NCBI GenBank assembly: GCA_003134995.1
Contig: PLDC01000011.1
Coordinates: 162,105-226,104 of the forward strand
Source of the DNA: Acidobacteriaceae bacterium
Lineage (GTDB): Bacteria; Acidobacteriota; Terriglobia; Terriglobales; Acidobacteriaceae
DNA length: 64,000 bases
Direction of reading: 5' to 3'
Shown piece after piece: positions 7,268-16,944 of the stretch. Position 1 is the stretch's first letter. Each line of letters begins with the position of its first letter. The notes beneath the pieces are model-generated. The model had not been told where the DNA came from, did not search any database, and saw only the letters and a program-made list of their open reading frames with translations. A program made the position numbers and the translations under genes.

Positions 7268-9217
7268 CTACTTGCGCTCTTCGGCGACTCCCGCACTCGC
7301 CAGCACGCCCACGACAATTCCCGAAGCCTCGGCCTTTGAGTGATACACACGCTCAGTGGCTTTCACGAAGTCAGAAAGCTTCGCGTCAGGAATGTTGAGG
7401 AAGGTTTGCGGATTGCGGTCGGTGAGCGGGAACCATGAACTCTGGATCTGCACCATGATGCGGTGGCCGCGGCGGAAGGTATGGTTAACGTCCGGCATAG
7501 TGAAATCGACTTGCTCGACCTTGCCGGGCGCGAAAGGCTCGGGCTTTTCGAAGCTGTGGCGAAACTTTCCGCGGAACGGTTCGCCGCGCACGAGTTGCTC
7601 GTACCCACCCATCGTGAACGACGGCGGAGGCACGTCAGTTCGCTTGCTTCTATCTTCTCTCTTAGTTTCGTCAAGCTTGCTGTCAGGGTAGTCGGTGGGA
7701 TACACGTCGATCAGTTTCACAACCCAGTCGGAATCAGTTCCCGAGGTCGAAACGAAAAGTCGCGGCGAAACCGGGCCGGCGATCGTCACATCTTCCTGCA
7801 ATACCGGCGTTTCATAAACCAGAACATCCGTGCGGCTGCTGGCGAAGCGCTGGTCTGAGACCATATATTCCTGCGGCACGTCGAGAGATTGGTAGCTCAC
7901 GAAAGGCACGGGCTTCGCCGGATCGCTTACATATTCATCGAACGCAGGCGCGTCGCCGGCAGGTGGATCGAACGAAAGTCCGCCACCAGCGCGGAAGTAA
8001 AGGGTTTTCGCTTGGGTATCTTTAGGAGGCCACGCGGAATACTGCCGCCACACATTTGTGCCAGTCTCGAAAACATAGGCTTTCGGAAGTTTCGCATCAC
8101 TCTTGCCTTTAAGATATTGCTCAAAGAACGGGAACAGAATGTTCTTGCGGTAGTATTCGCCTGTATTGGCCGCGAACTCAACCCGGCCCAGATGATCGCC
8201 ATCCAAGCGGGCCCAGCCGCCGTGCACCCACGGGCCGACGACGAGCGCGTTGAAGATTCCGGAATTATTTTTATCAATGGCGTGGAAGGTGCTGAACGGG
8301 CCTTGCAGATCTTCGGCGTCGAACCATCCCCCAACTGTCAACACCGCGCAGTGAATGTTTTTCATGTGCGGCGCCAGATTGCGCGCCTTCCAGTAATCAT
8401 CGTACGTGTCGTGGCGCATCTGGTCGTCAAGCAGTTGACTCTTGCCTTCAAGAAGCTTGCTGAGATTGGCGATAGGGCCGACGTTGAGATAGAAATCGTA
8501 GCCGTCTTTGGTGCCGAAATCGAATTGCGCCTGATTCTTGGGCGGCAGCTGGGGATTTTCCTGCGGCTTGAAGAAGGCATAAAAATCGAAATTCGCGTCG
8601 AGCATGAACGCGCCGCCGTGGTAGGCGTCGTCGCCCATGAAAAGATCGGTCATGGGAGCCTGCGGCGAAGCCGCCTTCAGCGCGGGATGCGAGTCAATGA
8701 TGCTCGCCGACGTGAAAAATCCGGGATAGGAAATTCCCCAGATGCCGGCGTTGCCGTTGTTGTTGGGCACGTTCTTGAGCAGCCATTCAATGGTGTCGTA
8801 GAGATCGCTGGAATCATCGACATCTTGCTTCGACTTTTTGTTGTCGATGTGCGGCCGCATTTCGACGAACGTTCCTTCCGACATATAACGTCCGCGCACA
8901 TCCTGGTTGACGAAAATGTATCCCGCCTTGTCGAAGTCAGGCGACGGCCCAAGTTGTTTGCGGTACAGGTCGACGCCATACGGGCCCACGCTGTAAGGGG
9001 TTCGATTGATCAGAAACGGGTAGGCGCGGGACGTATCTTTCGGAACATAAATGGACGTAAACAGATGCACGCCGTCGCGCATCGGGATTCGGTATTCGTA
9101 TTTCGTATAGTGTTCCTTGACATCGAACTCAGGCGCATCGGCCTTGCCCTGCGCGGCGAGATTAACGGTGAACGCAACGGTGACGAGAATCAAAAATGAC
9201 AGATTGCGACGCGGCAT
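7268..9217 (-). CDS. Secreted CocE/NonD-family hydrolase (X-Pro dipeptidyl-peptidase-like)
   Basis: An alpha/beta hydrolase of the S15/CocE type, acting on peptide or ester bonds. A signal peptide (PRRNLSFLILVTVAFTVNLAAQG) points to export. The nucleophile motif is GIWGISYPGFF, with the serine in G-x-S-Y-x-G. The catalytic domain is followed by a C-terminal galactose-binding-like jelly roll (EDVTIAGPVSPRLFVSTSGT, GHRIMVQIQSSWFP), as in alpha-amino acid ester hydrolases. I chose the ATG at 9217 because AGGGAGA lies 4-5 bp before it and the signal peptide follows directly. The frame is open 12 codons further. It is divergent from queD, with about 150 bp between. Substrate unknown. Confidence 0.88.
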   Translation of the reverse strand: MPRRNLSFLILVTVAFTVNLAAQGKADAPEFDVKEHYTKYEYRIPMRDGVHLFTSIYVPKDTSRAYPFLINRTPYSVGPYGVDLYRKQLGPSPDFDKAGYIFVNQDVRGRYMSEGTFVEMRPHIDNKKSKQDVDDSSDLYDTIEWLLKNVPNNNGNAGIWGISYPGFFTSASIIDSHPALKAASPQAPMTDLFMGDDAYHGGAFMLDANFDFYAFFKPQENPQLPPKNQAQFDFGTKDGYDFYLNVGPIANLSKLLEGKSQLLDDQMRHDTYDDYWKARNLAPHMKNIHCAVLTVGGWFDAEDLQGPFSTFHAIDKNNSGIFNALVVGPWVHGGWARLDGDHLGRVEFAANTGEYYRKNILFPFFEQYLKGKSDAKLPKAYVFETGTNVWRQYSAWPPKDTQAKTLYFRAGGGLSFDPPAGDAPAFDEYVSDPAKPVPFVSYQSLDVPQEYMVSDQRFASSRTDVLVYETPVLQEDVTIAGPVSPRLFVSTSGTDSDWVVKLIDVYPTDYPDSKLDETKREDRSKRTDVPPPSFTMGGYEQLVRGEPFRGKFRHSFEKPEPFAPGKVEQVDFTMPDVNHTFRRGHRIMVQIQSSWFPLTDRNPQTFLNIPDAKLSDFVKATERVYHSKAEASGIVVGVLASAGVAEERK

Positions 9218-9370
9218 GGGTTCTCCCTGGTTAACGAAAACGTGAATAGGCAAGCTATCGTTAGTGGCAAAGCATAGTCAAGCCGCATCCCGGCCACGCC
9301 GCGTTACAATAGATGTTTCACGAGGAAGCGCGGTTCGGCCTGTATTCACGCCCGTGCCGCTGAGGGGCGC

Positions 9371-9748
9371 ATGTTTGAAGTAACGGTTGACGACACGTTT
9401 GCGGCGGGCCATTACCTGCGCAACTACAAGGGCAAGTGCGAAAATCCGCACGGGCATAACTACAAGATCCGGGTGACGCTGGCTGGAGCCGAGTTGGATA
9501 AAGCCGGCCTGTTGCTCGATTTTAAAGACCTGCGCGAGGTGATGAGGCACGTCATCGAGCGGCTCGACCACCAGATGATCAATGAGATTGAGCCATTTAC
9601 GGTGATCAATCCCTCGGCGGAAAACCTGGCCAAATATTTTTATGACGAATCGAACACGCGGCTGAAGGGCGTGACCAATGGCCGAGTGCGGGTGAAAGAT
9701 GTAACGGTATTTGAAACGGATACCACGACGGCAAAGTACAGCGAATAA
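9371..9748 (+). CDS. queD: 6-carboxytetrahydropterin synthase QueD
   Basis: Converts dihydroneopterin triphosphate to 6-carboxy-tetrahydropterin, the first dedicated step to preQ0 and queuosine. The zinc-binding histidines are visible in FAAGHYL and in PHGHNYKIRV. The acid/base region LDHQMINE and the glutamate near PSAENLAKYF fit the PTPS family. Length 125 residues is normal. It is the first gene of the cluster queD-queE-queC on the plus strand. A four-helix-bundle gene remnant and two heptamer arrays lie between it and queE. Confidence 0.93.
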   Translation: MFEVTVDDTFAAGHYLRNYKGKCENPHGHNYKIRVTLAGAELDKAGLLLDFKDLREVMRHVIERLDHQMINEIEPFTVINPSAENLAKYFYDESNTRLKGVTNGRVRVKDVTVFETDTTTAKYSE

Positions 9749-9751
9749 ACA

Positions 9752-9779
9752 GCTGCCAGCCGCCCGTTGCCAGTTGCCA
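9752..9779. repeat. Heptanucleotide array, left copy
   Basis: Four 7-bp units (GCTGCCA, GCCGCCC, GTTGCCA, GTTGCCA) just after the queD stop. The array is inverted relative to the one at 9893-9927. CAGCTGCCAGC here is the exact reverse complement of GCTGGCAGCTG there. Confidence 0.8.
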
Positions 9780-9806
9780 GTCTTTCGCTGCCGGGGAGGG
9801 ATCAAG

Positions 9807-9944
9807 ATGGGACGATCCTATAAAGATTTGGTGGCTTGGCAGAAATCGATGGACCTTGCTGGCGTCAGTTTCGAAACAGGCAGAGTCATAGAACTGGCAG
9901 CTGGAAGCTGGCGGCTGGCAGCTGGTTTCAATGCAGATTACTGA
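9807..9944 (+). pseudogene. Truncated four-helix-bundle (S23-type) protein gene
   Basis: The first 18 codons give MGRSYKDLVAWQKSMDLA, which matches the conserved N-terminus of the small four-helix-bundle proteins first found in 23S rRNA intervening sequences. A good GGGGAGGG ribosome-binding site precedes the ATG. The similarity stops at about 9860. The rest of the frame reads through a heptamer array and overlaps the start of queE. The normal protein is about 115-130 residues, so only the start remains. The fragment lies between two inverted heptamer arrays (9752-9779 and 9893-9927), which suggests loss by recombination or decay of a small mobile unit. The identification rests on one motif. 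Confidence 0.6.
9893..9927. repeat. Heptanucleotide array, right copy, next to the queE start
   Basis: Five 7-bp units with consensus GCTGGCA. The array ends 3 bp before the queE ATG and so occupies its ribosome-binding region. Confidence 0.8.
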
Positions 9945-10614
9945 AATCTACAAATCGCTCCAAGGTGAATCGACCTACGCTGGTCTGCCCTGCGTCTTCG
10001 TTCGCCTGACAGGATGCAACTTGCGCTGCTCCTGGTGTGACAGCGAGTACACATTTCAGGGCGGCCGCAAGATGGATGCAGAAGCCGTGCGCGACGAGGT
10101 GATGCGGCTGAGTCCGAACGGAGGCTTGGTCGAGATTACCGGCGGCGAGCCGATGCTGCAGGAGCGAGAGTTGGTCCCGTTGATGCGGCAGTTGCTTGAC
10201 GGCGGCTATCGAGTCCTGCTCGAAACCAGCGGAGAACGGCCACTGGAGCGGGTTCCGGCGGGAGTCATCAAGATCGTGGATGTGAAGTGTCCGGATTCGG
10301 GCGAGGGCGACACGTTTCATACGGAGAATCTTGAAACGCTGACCAAGGAAGATGAAGTCAAGTTCGTGCTGAGCGGGCGCGCAGACTATGAATTCGCGCG
10401 CGCCTTTACCTCGCAGCATCGTTTAGCCGAGCGAGTAAATGCGGTACTATTCTCCCCGGCGTTTCGCAAGGACGCAACCGGTGCGCGCGACAGTTCGCAC
10501 TGCCTGCTCAATCCCCAGGAATTAGCCGAGTGGATGCTCGCTGACGACGTTCCAGCACGCCTGGGATTGCAGTTGCACAAGTTTATCTGGGATCCCGCGC
10601 TGAAAGGCGTTTAA
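9931..10614 (+). CDS. queE: 7-carboxy-7-deazaguanine synthase QueE (radical SAM)
   Basis: A radical SAM enzyme that turns 6-carboxytetrahydropterin into 7-carboxy-7-deazaguanine. The cluster-binding motif is CNLRCSWC (CxxxCxxC), preceded by SLQGESTYAGLPCVFVRLTG. The glycine-rich SAM-binding part is EITGGEPMLQ. Length 227 residues is normal for the family. There is no ordinary ribosome-binding site. A heptamer array with GCTGG units ends 3 bp before the ATG, so the leader was probably replaced or invaded. queC follows after about 190 bp that hold a long inverted repeat. Confidence 0.93.
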   Translation: MQITEIYKSLQGESTYAGLPCVFVRLTGCNLRCSWCDSEYTFQGGRKMDAEAVRDEVMRLSPNGGLVEITGGEPMLQERELVPLMRQLLDGGYRVLLETSGERPLERVPAGVIKIVDVKCPDSGEGDTFHTENLETLTKEDEVKFVLSGRADYEFARAFTSQHRLAERVNAVLFSPAFRKDATGARDSSHCLLNPQELAEWMLADDVPARLGLQLHKFIWDPALKGV

Positions 10615-10663
10615 GGAAATTGTTGATTGATATTGATGATTGCTGATTGAAAAGCTTATGAAA

Positions 10664-10765
10664 TTGTCATCCCGAGCGAAGCGAGGGATCTTGGCTTCTG
10701 CCCGCAGCGGCGATGCCGGTGGCGCAGGCAAGAACCAAGATCCCTCGCGTTGCTCGGGATGACAA
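10664..10765. repeat. Long inverted-repeat element between queE and queC
   Basis: About 102 bp, with near-perfect arms of about 31 bp. The left arm starts TTGTCATCCCGAGCGAAGCG. The right arm ends TTGCTCGGGATGACAA. The roughly 40-bp loop is partly shared with the element at 4433-4534 (a GCGCAGGCAA-like piece). It could fold into a strong hairpin in the que transcript. Confidence 0.88.
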
Positions 10766-10800
10766 TCCGTTATGTGGTCGATCAACAATAAGCAATTGCC

Positions 10801-11517
10801 GTGCAAGAGATGCCCGATCCAAATAAACCCCGCGCCGTCGTTCTGCTCAGCGGAGGAATGGATTCCTGCGTATGCGCGGCGCTTGCCGCCCGCGATCACG
10901 ACGCCGCGGCATTGCACGTAAGTTATGGCCAGCGTACCGAAGACCGCGAGCGCCAATCTTTCCTGGCAGTCTGCGAGCGCCTGCGAATTCAAAACAAACT
11001 CCTGGTGCGCAACGAAATATTTCGCGCCATCGGAGGTTCTGCCCTGACCGACGACAACATTGCGGTCCCCACCGCGGACGCCCCTGGCCATGCCATCGGC
11101 CGCGACATTCCCGTAACGTATGTGCCCTTTCGCAACGCGCACTTTCTCGCCGCCGCGGTAAGTTGGGCCGAGGTGCTCGGAGCCGAGAAAGTCTACATCG
11201 GCGCGGTAGAACAAGACAGCTCCGGCTATCCCGACTGTCGCCCAGCGTACTATGAGGCCTTCAACCGCGTGATTAAAGCCGGGACGAAAGAAGGCACCAT
11301 CGAAATCGTCACCCCGCTCATTCACCTGCGCAAAACCGAAATTGTGCGGCTGGGCCTTGAATTAGGCGCGCCATTCGATTTAACTTGGTCATGCTACAGC
11401 CGCCAGGATCAGGCATGCGGCGTCTGTGATAGCTGCGTGTTGCGGCTGCAGGCCTTTGCCGCAGCCGGCGCCAGGGATCCGATTCCCTACATGGAAACCT
11501 CGATTGTCGATTTGTGA
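10801..11517 (+). CDS. queC: 7-cyano-7-deazaguanine synthase QueC
   Basis: An ATP-dependent ligase that makes preQ0 from carboxy-deazaguanine and ammonia. The PP-loop motif is VVLLSGGMDSCV at the N-terminus. The zinc-binding cysteines are in the C-terminal CYSRQDQACGVCDSC. Length 238 residues is normal. The start is either the GTG at 10801 or the ATG at 10810; neither has a clear ribosome-binding site. It completes the preQ0 set with queD and queE. queF, for the next step, is not in this window. Confidence 0.93.
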   Translation: MQEMPDPNKPRAVVLLSGGMDSCVCAALAARDHDAAALHVSYGQRTEDRERQSFLAVCERLRIQNKLLVRNEIFRAIGGSALTDDNIAVPTADAPGHAIGRDIPVTYVPFRNAHFLAAAVSWAEVLGAEKVYIGAVEQDSSGYPDCRPAYYEAFNRVIKAGTKEGTIEIVTPLIHLRKTEIVRLGLELGAPFDLTWSCYSRQDQACGVCDSCVLRLQAFAAAGARDPIPYMETSIVDL

Positions 11518-11628
11518 TGTGTGGTTTGGGATAGTTGATTGAGCGTTGAGAAAGCGAACGGCCTGAGAGTGAGTTTCAATCTGCAATCAGAAGTCAGTCA
11601 CCAAAATGTTTTCCGCCGGGAGGCCGCA

Positions 11629-12783
11629 ATGAAAAAGCATTTCGCAGTGTTCGTTCTCGTCTTGGCAATGCTGGCACTGTGTGCGCCTCTGGGTTTTGCC
11701 CAGGCTTCAGCAACAGTGAAGGGCGTCTGCAAGGATGCTCAGGGCAATCCCTTTCCCGACGCAATCGTGATCTACGTCAACCAGAACAATGGCCAGAAGT
11801 ATCAGCTGAAGACCAATAAGAAGGGCGAATATTTCTCCCTGGGACTTACCGCGGGCTCCTATAACGTCACACTTTATAAGAACGCTGACGACCTAAAAGC
11901 CAACAAGGAACTGACCCACGCCAACAACTTTCCTGTCGCCCTCGGCGAGGACACACTCGACTTCGACATGAAAAAGGAACAGGAGAAGGCCGCCGCGGGC
12001 CAGGGCATCAGTCCTGAAGAACTCAAGAAGAGGCAGGAGCAGATCGAAAAGCAGCAGAAGGAATCGGGCACAATCAAAACCCTGAACGAAAAAATCGTCG
12101 CTGCCAATACCGCGGCCAAGGGTGGAGACTACGATGGCGCGATCAGCATCTTAACCGAAGCCACGCAGATGGATGCGACCCGCGACATACTCTGGGCGCA
12201 ACTCGCCGACGCCTACCGCGGGTCCGCGACCAAACAGACCGATCCTGCAGAAAAAACAAAGCGACTGCAGGAATCCGTCACCGATTATCAGAAGGCAATC
12301 GAGATCAAGCAAAAGAACGTCGATGCCGCCACTAAGAAAGATCCGGAAGACAACAAACGTTTGGCTGCCTATTACAACAACCTGGGCGAGGCTTCTGCCA
12401 AGGCTGGCAAGGTCGATGATGCCTTGAAGGCCTACACGCAAGCGGCCCAGCTCAATCCCGAAGGCGCGGCAAGCTATTACTACAATGCCGGCGCGGTGCT
12501 GACCAATGCCGGGAAAGTCGACGCCGCCAACGAAGCCTTCGACAAATGCATTGCGGCCGATCCCACTAAGGCGGACGCTTATTATCAGAAGGGCCTCAAC
12601 ATGATGGGCAAGGTGACCCTGCAAGGCGACAAGATGGTCGCGGCCCCCGGCACGGCCGAGGCTTTCAACAAGTACCTTGAGCTCGCGCCCACCGGTCCCA
12701 ACGCCCAGAACGCCAAAGACATGCTGGCCCAGATTGGCGCTCCCGTACAAACCAGCCTCGGCAAAAAAAAGGCGACCAAATAA
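11629..12783 (+). CDS. Secreted carboxypeptidase-regulatory/TPR protein
   Basis: The protein (384 residues) starts with a clear signal peptide (MKKHFAVFVLVLAMLALCAP, cut near GFAQA). A carboxypeptidase-D-like regulatory beta domain follows (ATVKGVCKDAQGNPFPDAI, about 30-110), then a charged helical linker (PEELKKRQEQIEKQQKE) and several TPR helices (about 155-350), such as AAYYNNLGEASAKAGKVDDA. Such proteins are abundant in Acidobacteriota and likely act as periplasmic scaffolds; this is inference. The ATG at 11629 was chosen for the GGGAGG ribosome-binding site 5-6 bp upstream and the signal peptide. A terminator follows at 12832. Confidence 0.85.
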   Translation: MKKHFAVFVLVLAMLALCAPLGFAQASATVKGVCKDAQGNPFPDAIVIYVNQNNGQKYQLKTNKKGEYFSLGLTAGSYNVTLYKNADDLKANKELTHANNFPVALGEDTLDFDMKKEQEKAAAGQGISPEELKKRQEQIEKQQKESGTIKTLNEKIVAANTAAKGGDYDGAISILTEATQMDATRDILWAQLADAYRGSATKQTDPAEKTKRLQESVTDYQKAIEIKQKNVDAATKKDPEDNKRLAAYYNNLGEASAKAGKVDDALKAYTQAAQLNPEGAASYYYNAGAVLTNAGKVDAANEAFDKCIAADPTKADAYYQKGLNMMGKVTLQGDKMVAAPGTAEAFNKYLELAPTGPNAQNAKDMLAQIGAPVQTSLGKKKATK

Positions 12784-12831
12784 GCCGATTACCATAAGCA
12801 TGGTTGAAAAACTATGTTTGAAAGAAAAAGA

Positions 12832-12858
12832 GAGCGGCCCGACGGTCGCTCCCTTTTC
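12832..12858 (+). terminator. Intrinsic terminator after the TPR gene
   Basis: An 8-bp stem (GAGCGGCC with GGTCGCTC, one G-T pair), loop CGAC, followed by CCTTTTC. It lies about 50 bp after the stop codon. Confidence 0.75.
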
Positions 12859-13027
12859 TCCATCCACACCGCCCCAATGTTACTAAGGGCTAAGTCCTAA
12901 GCGTCCTTACGTTTCCCTCGACATCGCGTTAGAGTGTATGCATCAGGCGACTGCGGTCGCCTCCATCCCCATTCTGTGGCGCTTTGCAATTCCCTAAGAA
13001 TCAAGAACAGTCTCATACGAGGACGGA

Positions 13028-14173
13028 ATGGCAGCCCCTGGCAACGCCGCAATCTCAGTTTCTTTGGAAGGTTATTCGGGGAACGGCAAAGTAGCGACGC
13101 CCGCTTTGCTTGGCGCTATGTTGCGCGCCGCCGACAAGATCAGCGACCTGGTCTTCTCTCCCGGGCGTCCTCCGCAGGTGCAGGTTCACGGCCAGCTCAT
13201 TCCAGTTCAGGTCGCAGCGCTCGCCACCCTCACTCCCGATGACACGCGGCACATTGCCATCGATCTGATTGGCGAGAACAAACAGGCAGTCGCCAGCCTG
13301 CGCGAACAGGGCTCGTGCGATATTTCTTACGGCTTGCCTGGAGTCGCGCGTTTTCGTGTCAATGTTTTCATCCAGCGTGGCAGTTGTGCGGTCGTGATGC
13401 GCGTAATTCCCACTGGCATTCCTGAGTTCGCCTCACTCCGCTTGCCCGCGCATCTCACCGACGTAGCCAGCCTGCGCGATGGAATCGTGCTCGTGGCCGG
13501 GCCTGCCGGATCGGGAAAGTCCTCCACTCTCGCCGCGCTGCTCGACTGCATCAATCGCGAGAGAAACTATCACATCATCACGATTGAAGATCCCATCGAG
13601 TTCTTGCACAACCACAAAAGCTCCACAGTCCATCAGCGCGAACTGCATAGCGACACGCCCAGCTTCGCGCACGCGTTGCGCTCCGCTCTTCGGCAGGCGC
13701 CCAAGGTAATCCTGGTCGGCGAGCTCCGCGATCGCGAAACCATCGAGAGCGTGCTCGAAGCCGCCGAGACCGGCCATCTCGTGCTTTCCAGCCTCAACAC
13801 CATGGACGCGTCGAAAACCGTCGACCGCATCGTCAGTTCGTTCTCGTCCGGCGAACAGCAAAGCGTGCGCGCGCGTTTCGCCAAATCATTCCGCTACATC
13901 GTCTGCCAGCGGCTCTTGCCCAAGGCCGATCGCAGCGGGCGAGTCCCGGTCGCAGAAATCCTGAAAGCCAATGCACGCACACGCGAGTGCATTGAAAAAG
14001 GCGAGCGCGAAGGGAAAACTTTGCTCGACGCGATCAAGGCAGGCGCGTCCGAAGGCATGCAACACTTCGACGGAGAAATCGCGCAACTAGTTCGCGACCG
14101 CGTAGTCGACCTCGAAACCGGCCTCTCCTACGCCAGCAACGCCACCGTATTAGGACAAGAACTGGTGAGATAG
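13028..14173 (+). CDS. PilT-like retraction ATPase, divergent
   Basis: A GspE/PilT family ATPase (381 residues) of the type that retracts type IV pili. Seen: an N-terminal PAS-like domain (DLVFSPGRPPQVQVHGQL), Walker A VAGPAGSGKSSTLAALL, an aspartate box IITIEDPIEFLH, and Walker B VILVGELRDRETIE. In the histidine-box position, where PilT usually has TGHLVFGTLHT, this protein has TGHLVLSSLNT, so the second histidine is an asparagine. No other pilus gene is near. It may be a PilU-like accessory motor or a non-canonical paralogue. A GAGGA ribosome-binding site precedes the ATG. Confidence 0.85.
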   Translation: MAAPGNAAISVSLEGYSGNGKVATPALLGAMLRAADKISDLVFSPGRPPQVQVHGQLIPVQVAALATLTPDDTRHIAIDLIGENKQAVASLREQGSCDISYGLPGVARFRVNVFIQRGSCAVVMRVIPTGIPEFASLRLPAHLTDVASLRDGIVLVAGPAGSGKSSTLAALLDCINRERNYHIITIEDPIEFLHNHKSSTVHQRELHSDTPSFAHALRSALRQAPKVILVGELRDRETIESVLEAAETGHLVLSSLNTMDASKTVDRIVSSFSSGEQQSVRARFAKSFRYIVCQRLLPKADRSGRVPVAEILKANARTRECIEKGEREGKTLLDAIKAGASEGMQHFDGEIAQLVRDRVVDLETGLSYASNATVLGQELVR

Positions 14174-14225
14174 CCGGTTAGACAAATGAAAACGAGACTC
14201 CGCACGAAACTTTGTGCAGGAATTC

Positions 14226-16865
14226 TCAAGGAAAATCCACATCCAGCGCGTAAATATCTTGTGTGCTCACATCCCGTACAAAAAGCCGCGAGTCGTCGGG
14301 CGCCTGCCCGCTCCACGATCCCCATGTCCATGAAAAGCGGCGCAGCCCAAGGCTGAACAGCTTCTCGGGATCATGGCTTCCCACCTTGACCCGCAGGCAG
14401 AAGGGATTGTCTATCCCAAAGTTGTCATAGTAGACGTAGCGGCTATCCGACGACCAATACGGATAGTCAACGTTTGCATCCGCAAACCACTCCGACCACT
14501 TCTGCGTGCTGAAATCGTAGAGCATGAGCTTATGCGAGCCCTCGACGTTGGTGGCAGTCAGGTAACGGCCATCGGGAGACCAGCGCGGGGAAAAAAGTCC
14601 TTTGGAACCCGGGAAGGTGGAAGTCTTCCGTGTCTTCATATCCACGAGCTGAATATCGACAGTTGCCGTGTTCCTGGAGGAAATGCGTCCGAAGGCAAGT
14701 TGGGAGCCATCCGGCGACCAGGTAGCGTCAATCTCGCCAACGTTTTCCGCTAAAAGTTCCTCGGGCGCGCCTCCCTGCGCGGAAATCAGAAAAATCTTCC
14801 ATGGCTTCCCTGCTTGGCCGGAAATGTAAGCGATTTGGCTTCCATCCGGAGACCAAACGGGGAGCGCGGCCGCCACGGGTGGAAAACTAAGTTGCAAGCG
14901 CTCGCTGCCGTCGACCCGGCTGCGCCACAGCGTGTCGGCGGGAGTGGCAACATAAGCCACCCACTTGCCATCGCGGGTGAAAGCCGCGTCGGTGGCCGAA
15001 ATGCCGCCCAGGAAAGGAAGAAATTGTTTCGAGGCAGCATCGTAACGTACCAGTTCGGAGTGCGGCTGGATGCCCTGCACAAACAGCTTCTTGCCATCAA
15101 GGCTCGGCACGCCCGCGTGATATACGGTCGGGCCAGTCGTCAATTGCGTAGGAACAGCGGAAGCTTTGCGAAACAGCCCGACGGAGTCCGCGACCGCGAA
15201 AATCTCGTTGCTTTGGCCTTGGCCGCTTTCGAAGACGTAGTAGCGCCCATCCGGAGTCCAGCGGCCCCAGTTTTCCCGCGCCGGATTGTGCCAGCCCTTG
15301 AGCAGTTGATGCAGATTGGACCCGTCGGAGCGGACCTCCCACAGGGCGTCTGTGTTGGCCTGATCATGGACCGAAAATCGAATGCGGCTCCCATCGGGAG
15401 AGAACGCGGCGCCATAAGCGGGACCCGGGGCGGAGATGAAAAGATGCGCCCCTGTGCCGTCGGCGTTCGCCAGATACAAATCCGCTCCTTTAATGAATAC
15501 GAGGCGCCTTCCATCGCGCGACCAGGCGCCGGAACTGCCCTCAACATCCCCCAGTCGCCGCGGTGAACCGGCCGGCAATGGCAGCGCCCACAAAGGCACA
15601 ACTCTGTCGCCGGTCGACATCGAGCTGCCCACCAGCAGTTGGGAGTGGTCGGGTGAGATGTCATGGATATTCATGCTCTTGACGGGCGTCGAAATCGTCG
15701 ACGTTTCCCCGCCCGTTGCTGAAACCTGCGCGAGTACCGTCCCTTCCGGCCGCCACTGCGTGGTATAGACCCGCGCACCATCGGTCAGCATATTTCCCAT
15801 GCCGAAGCCATCATGCGTGATCTGTGTGATGCCCGTGACCTTGGGCGGACTTACCGGGAACAAAGCCCAGGCACCTGCGGCTGCCGCCAGTAATCCAGTC
15901 ACCGCTGCCAGCGGCCAGAGCCAGCGTCGTCCGCTTCCTGAAGGCTTTGCGGCGGGCTCAACCGCGACACTCACTCTGCCCGAGGTGCTATCCCGCTTCA
16001 GCCGTTTCAAGTCTGCCCGGATCTCAGCCGCGCTCTGATAGCGGATCTCACGATCTTTTTCCAGAGCCTTGTCAATAATATGTTCGAGCCCCTGCGGAAG
16101 ATCGGGGTTGAGGCGCTGCAGTGGCGCAGGCTCCTTGTGCAGGATGGAATCGAAGACCGCGGCCGTAGTATCTCCACGAAAGGGCAGCGTTCGGGTCGCC
16201 ATCTCGTACAGCACGGCGCCGAAAGAGAAAACATCGGTGCGGGCGTCAAGTTCCTTGCCCAGCGTCTGCTCCGGAGACATATAAGCCACAGTGCCCAGAG
16301 TGCTGCCCGCACTGGTGAGGTGTGGATCGTCAGTACTGGCGACGGTAGCTCCATCCGGAGTCGCAGTCGCGCGCGTTTTCGCCAATCCAAAATCGAGAAT
16401 CTTCGCGTGCCCACGCTCGGTTACGAACAGATTCGCAGGCTTGATGTCGCGATGAACAATTCCTTTAGCATGGGCCGCATCGAGACCGTCGGCAATTTCG
16501 ATCGCGAGATCAAGTATCCGCTCCAACTCAATTCGCGGGCCCAGAATCACATCCCGGAGAGTCTTGCCCTCCAGATATTCCATCACCAGAAAGAGACGGC
16601 CTTGGTGCTCGCCAATCTCATAAATCGTGCAAATGTTTGGATGATTCAATGCCGAAGAAGCCCGCGCCTCGCGCCGGAAGCGCTCCAGCGCCTGCGCATC
16701 GTTCGCCAGCGCATCCGGAAGAAACTTGAGCGCGACGAAACGATTGAGCTGGATGTCCTCGGCCTGGTAGACCACACCCATCCCGCCGCCGCCGATTTTG
16801 CTCAGCACGCGATAATGCGAGACGGTTTGGCCAAGAATGGATGGAGAATCAGGCACGGCGCACAT
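14226..16865 (-). CDS. Membrane Ser/Thr protein kinase with TolB-type propeller
   Basis: An 879-residue receptor-like kinase. The N-terminal kinase domain (about 15-275) has the glycine loop [14 protein letters not shown], catalytic lysine [16 protein letters not shown] and DFGLAKT, and MSPEQ in the activation region, so it should be active. A membrane segment ([20 protein letters not shown], about 325-345) separates it from an extracytoplasmic beta propeller with repeated [16 protein letters not shown] blades. This architecture is frequent in Acidobacteriota. The ligand and targets are unknown. It is convergent with the PilT-like gene (52 bp between stops). The region behind its start holds degenerate tandem repeats. 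Confidence 0.9.
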   Translation of the reverse strand: MCAVPDSPSILGQTVSHYRVLSKIGGGGMGVVYQAEDIQLNRFVALKFLPDALANDAQALERFRREARASSALNHPNICTIYEIGEHQGRLFLVMEYLEGKTLRDVILGPRIELERILDLAIEIADGLDAAHAKGIVHRDIKPANLFVTERGHAKILDFGLAKTRATATPDGATVASTDDPHLTSAGSTLGTVAYMSPEQTLGKELDARTDVFSFGAVLYEMATRTLPFRGDTTAAVFDSILHKEPAPLQRLNPDLPQGLEHIIDKALEKDREIRYQSAAEIRADLKRLKRDSTSGRVSVAVEPAAKPSGSGRRWLWPLAAVTGLLAAAAGAWALFPVSPPKVTGITQITHDGFGMGNMLTDGARVYTTQWRPEGTVLAQVSATGGETSTISTPVKSMNIHDISPDHSQLLVGSSMSTGDRVVPLWALPLPAGSPRRLGDVEGSSGAWSRDGRRLVFIKGADLYLANADGTGAHLFISAPGPAYGAAFSPDGSRIRFSVHDQANTDALWEVRSDGSNLHQLLKGWHNPARENWGRWTPDGRYYVFESGQGQSNEIFAVADSVGLFRKASAVPTQLTTGPTVYHAGVPSLDGKKLFVQGIQPHSELVRYDAASKQFLPFLGGISATDAAFTRDGKWVAYVATPADTLWRSRVDGSERLQLSFPPVAAALPVWSPDGSQIAYISGQAGKPWKIFLISAQGGAPEELLAENVGEIDATWSPDGSQLAFGRISSRNTATVDIQLVDMKTRKTSTFPGSKGLFSPRWSPDGRYLTATNVEGSHKLMLYDFSTQKWSEWFADANVDYPYWSSDSRYVYYDNFGIDNPFCLRVKVGSHDPEKLFSLGLRRFSWTWGSWSGQAPDDSRLFVRDVSTQDIYALDVDFP

Positions 16866-16944
16866 CTTAGCAGACGTGCGCCGAGGAAGTTGACATGAAA
16901 AAAGCCGGTAGGGCCTTAAACTGAGCCACTACCAAAAGGCCCCC

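Noticed and set aside
7889..9199. 436-codon plus-strand open frame
   Set aside because: It is antisense to the CocE-type hydrolase, has no ribosome-binding site and has an implausible composition.
9254..9370. preQ1 riboswitch before queD
   Set aside because: No preQ1-I type stem with the A-rich tail could be found in the divergent gap.
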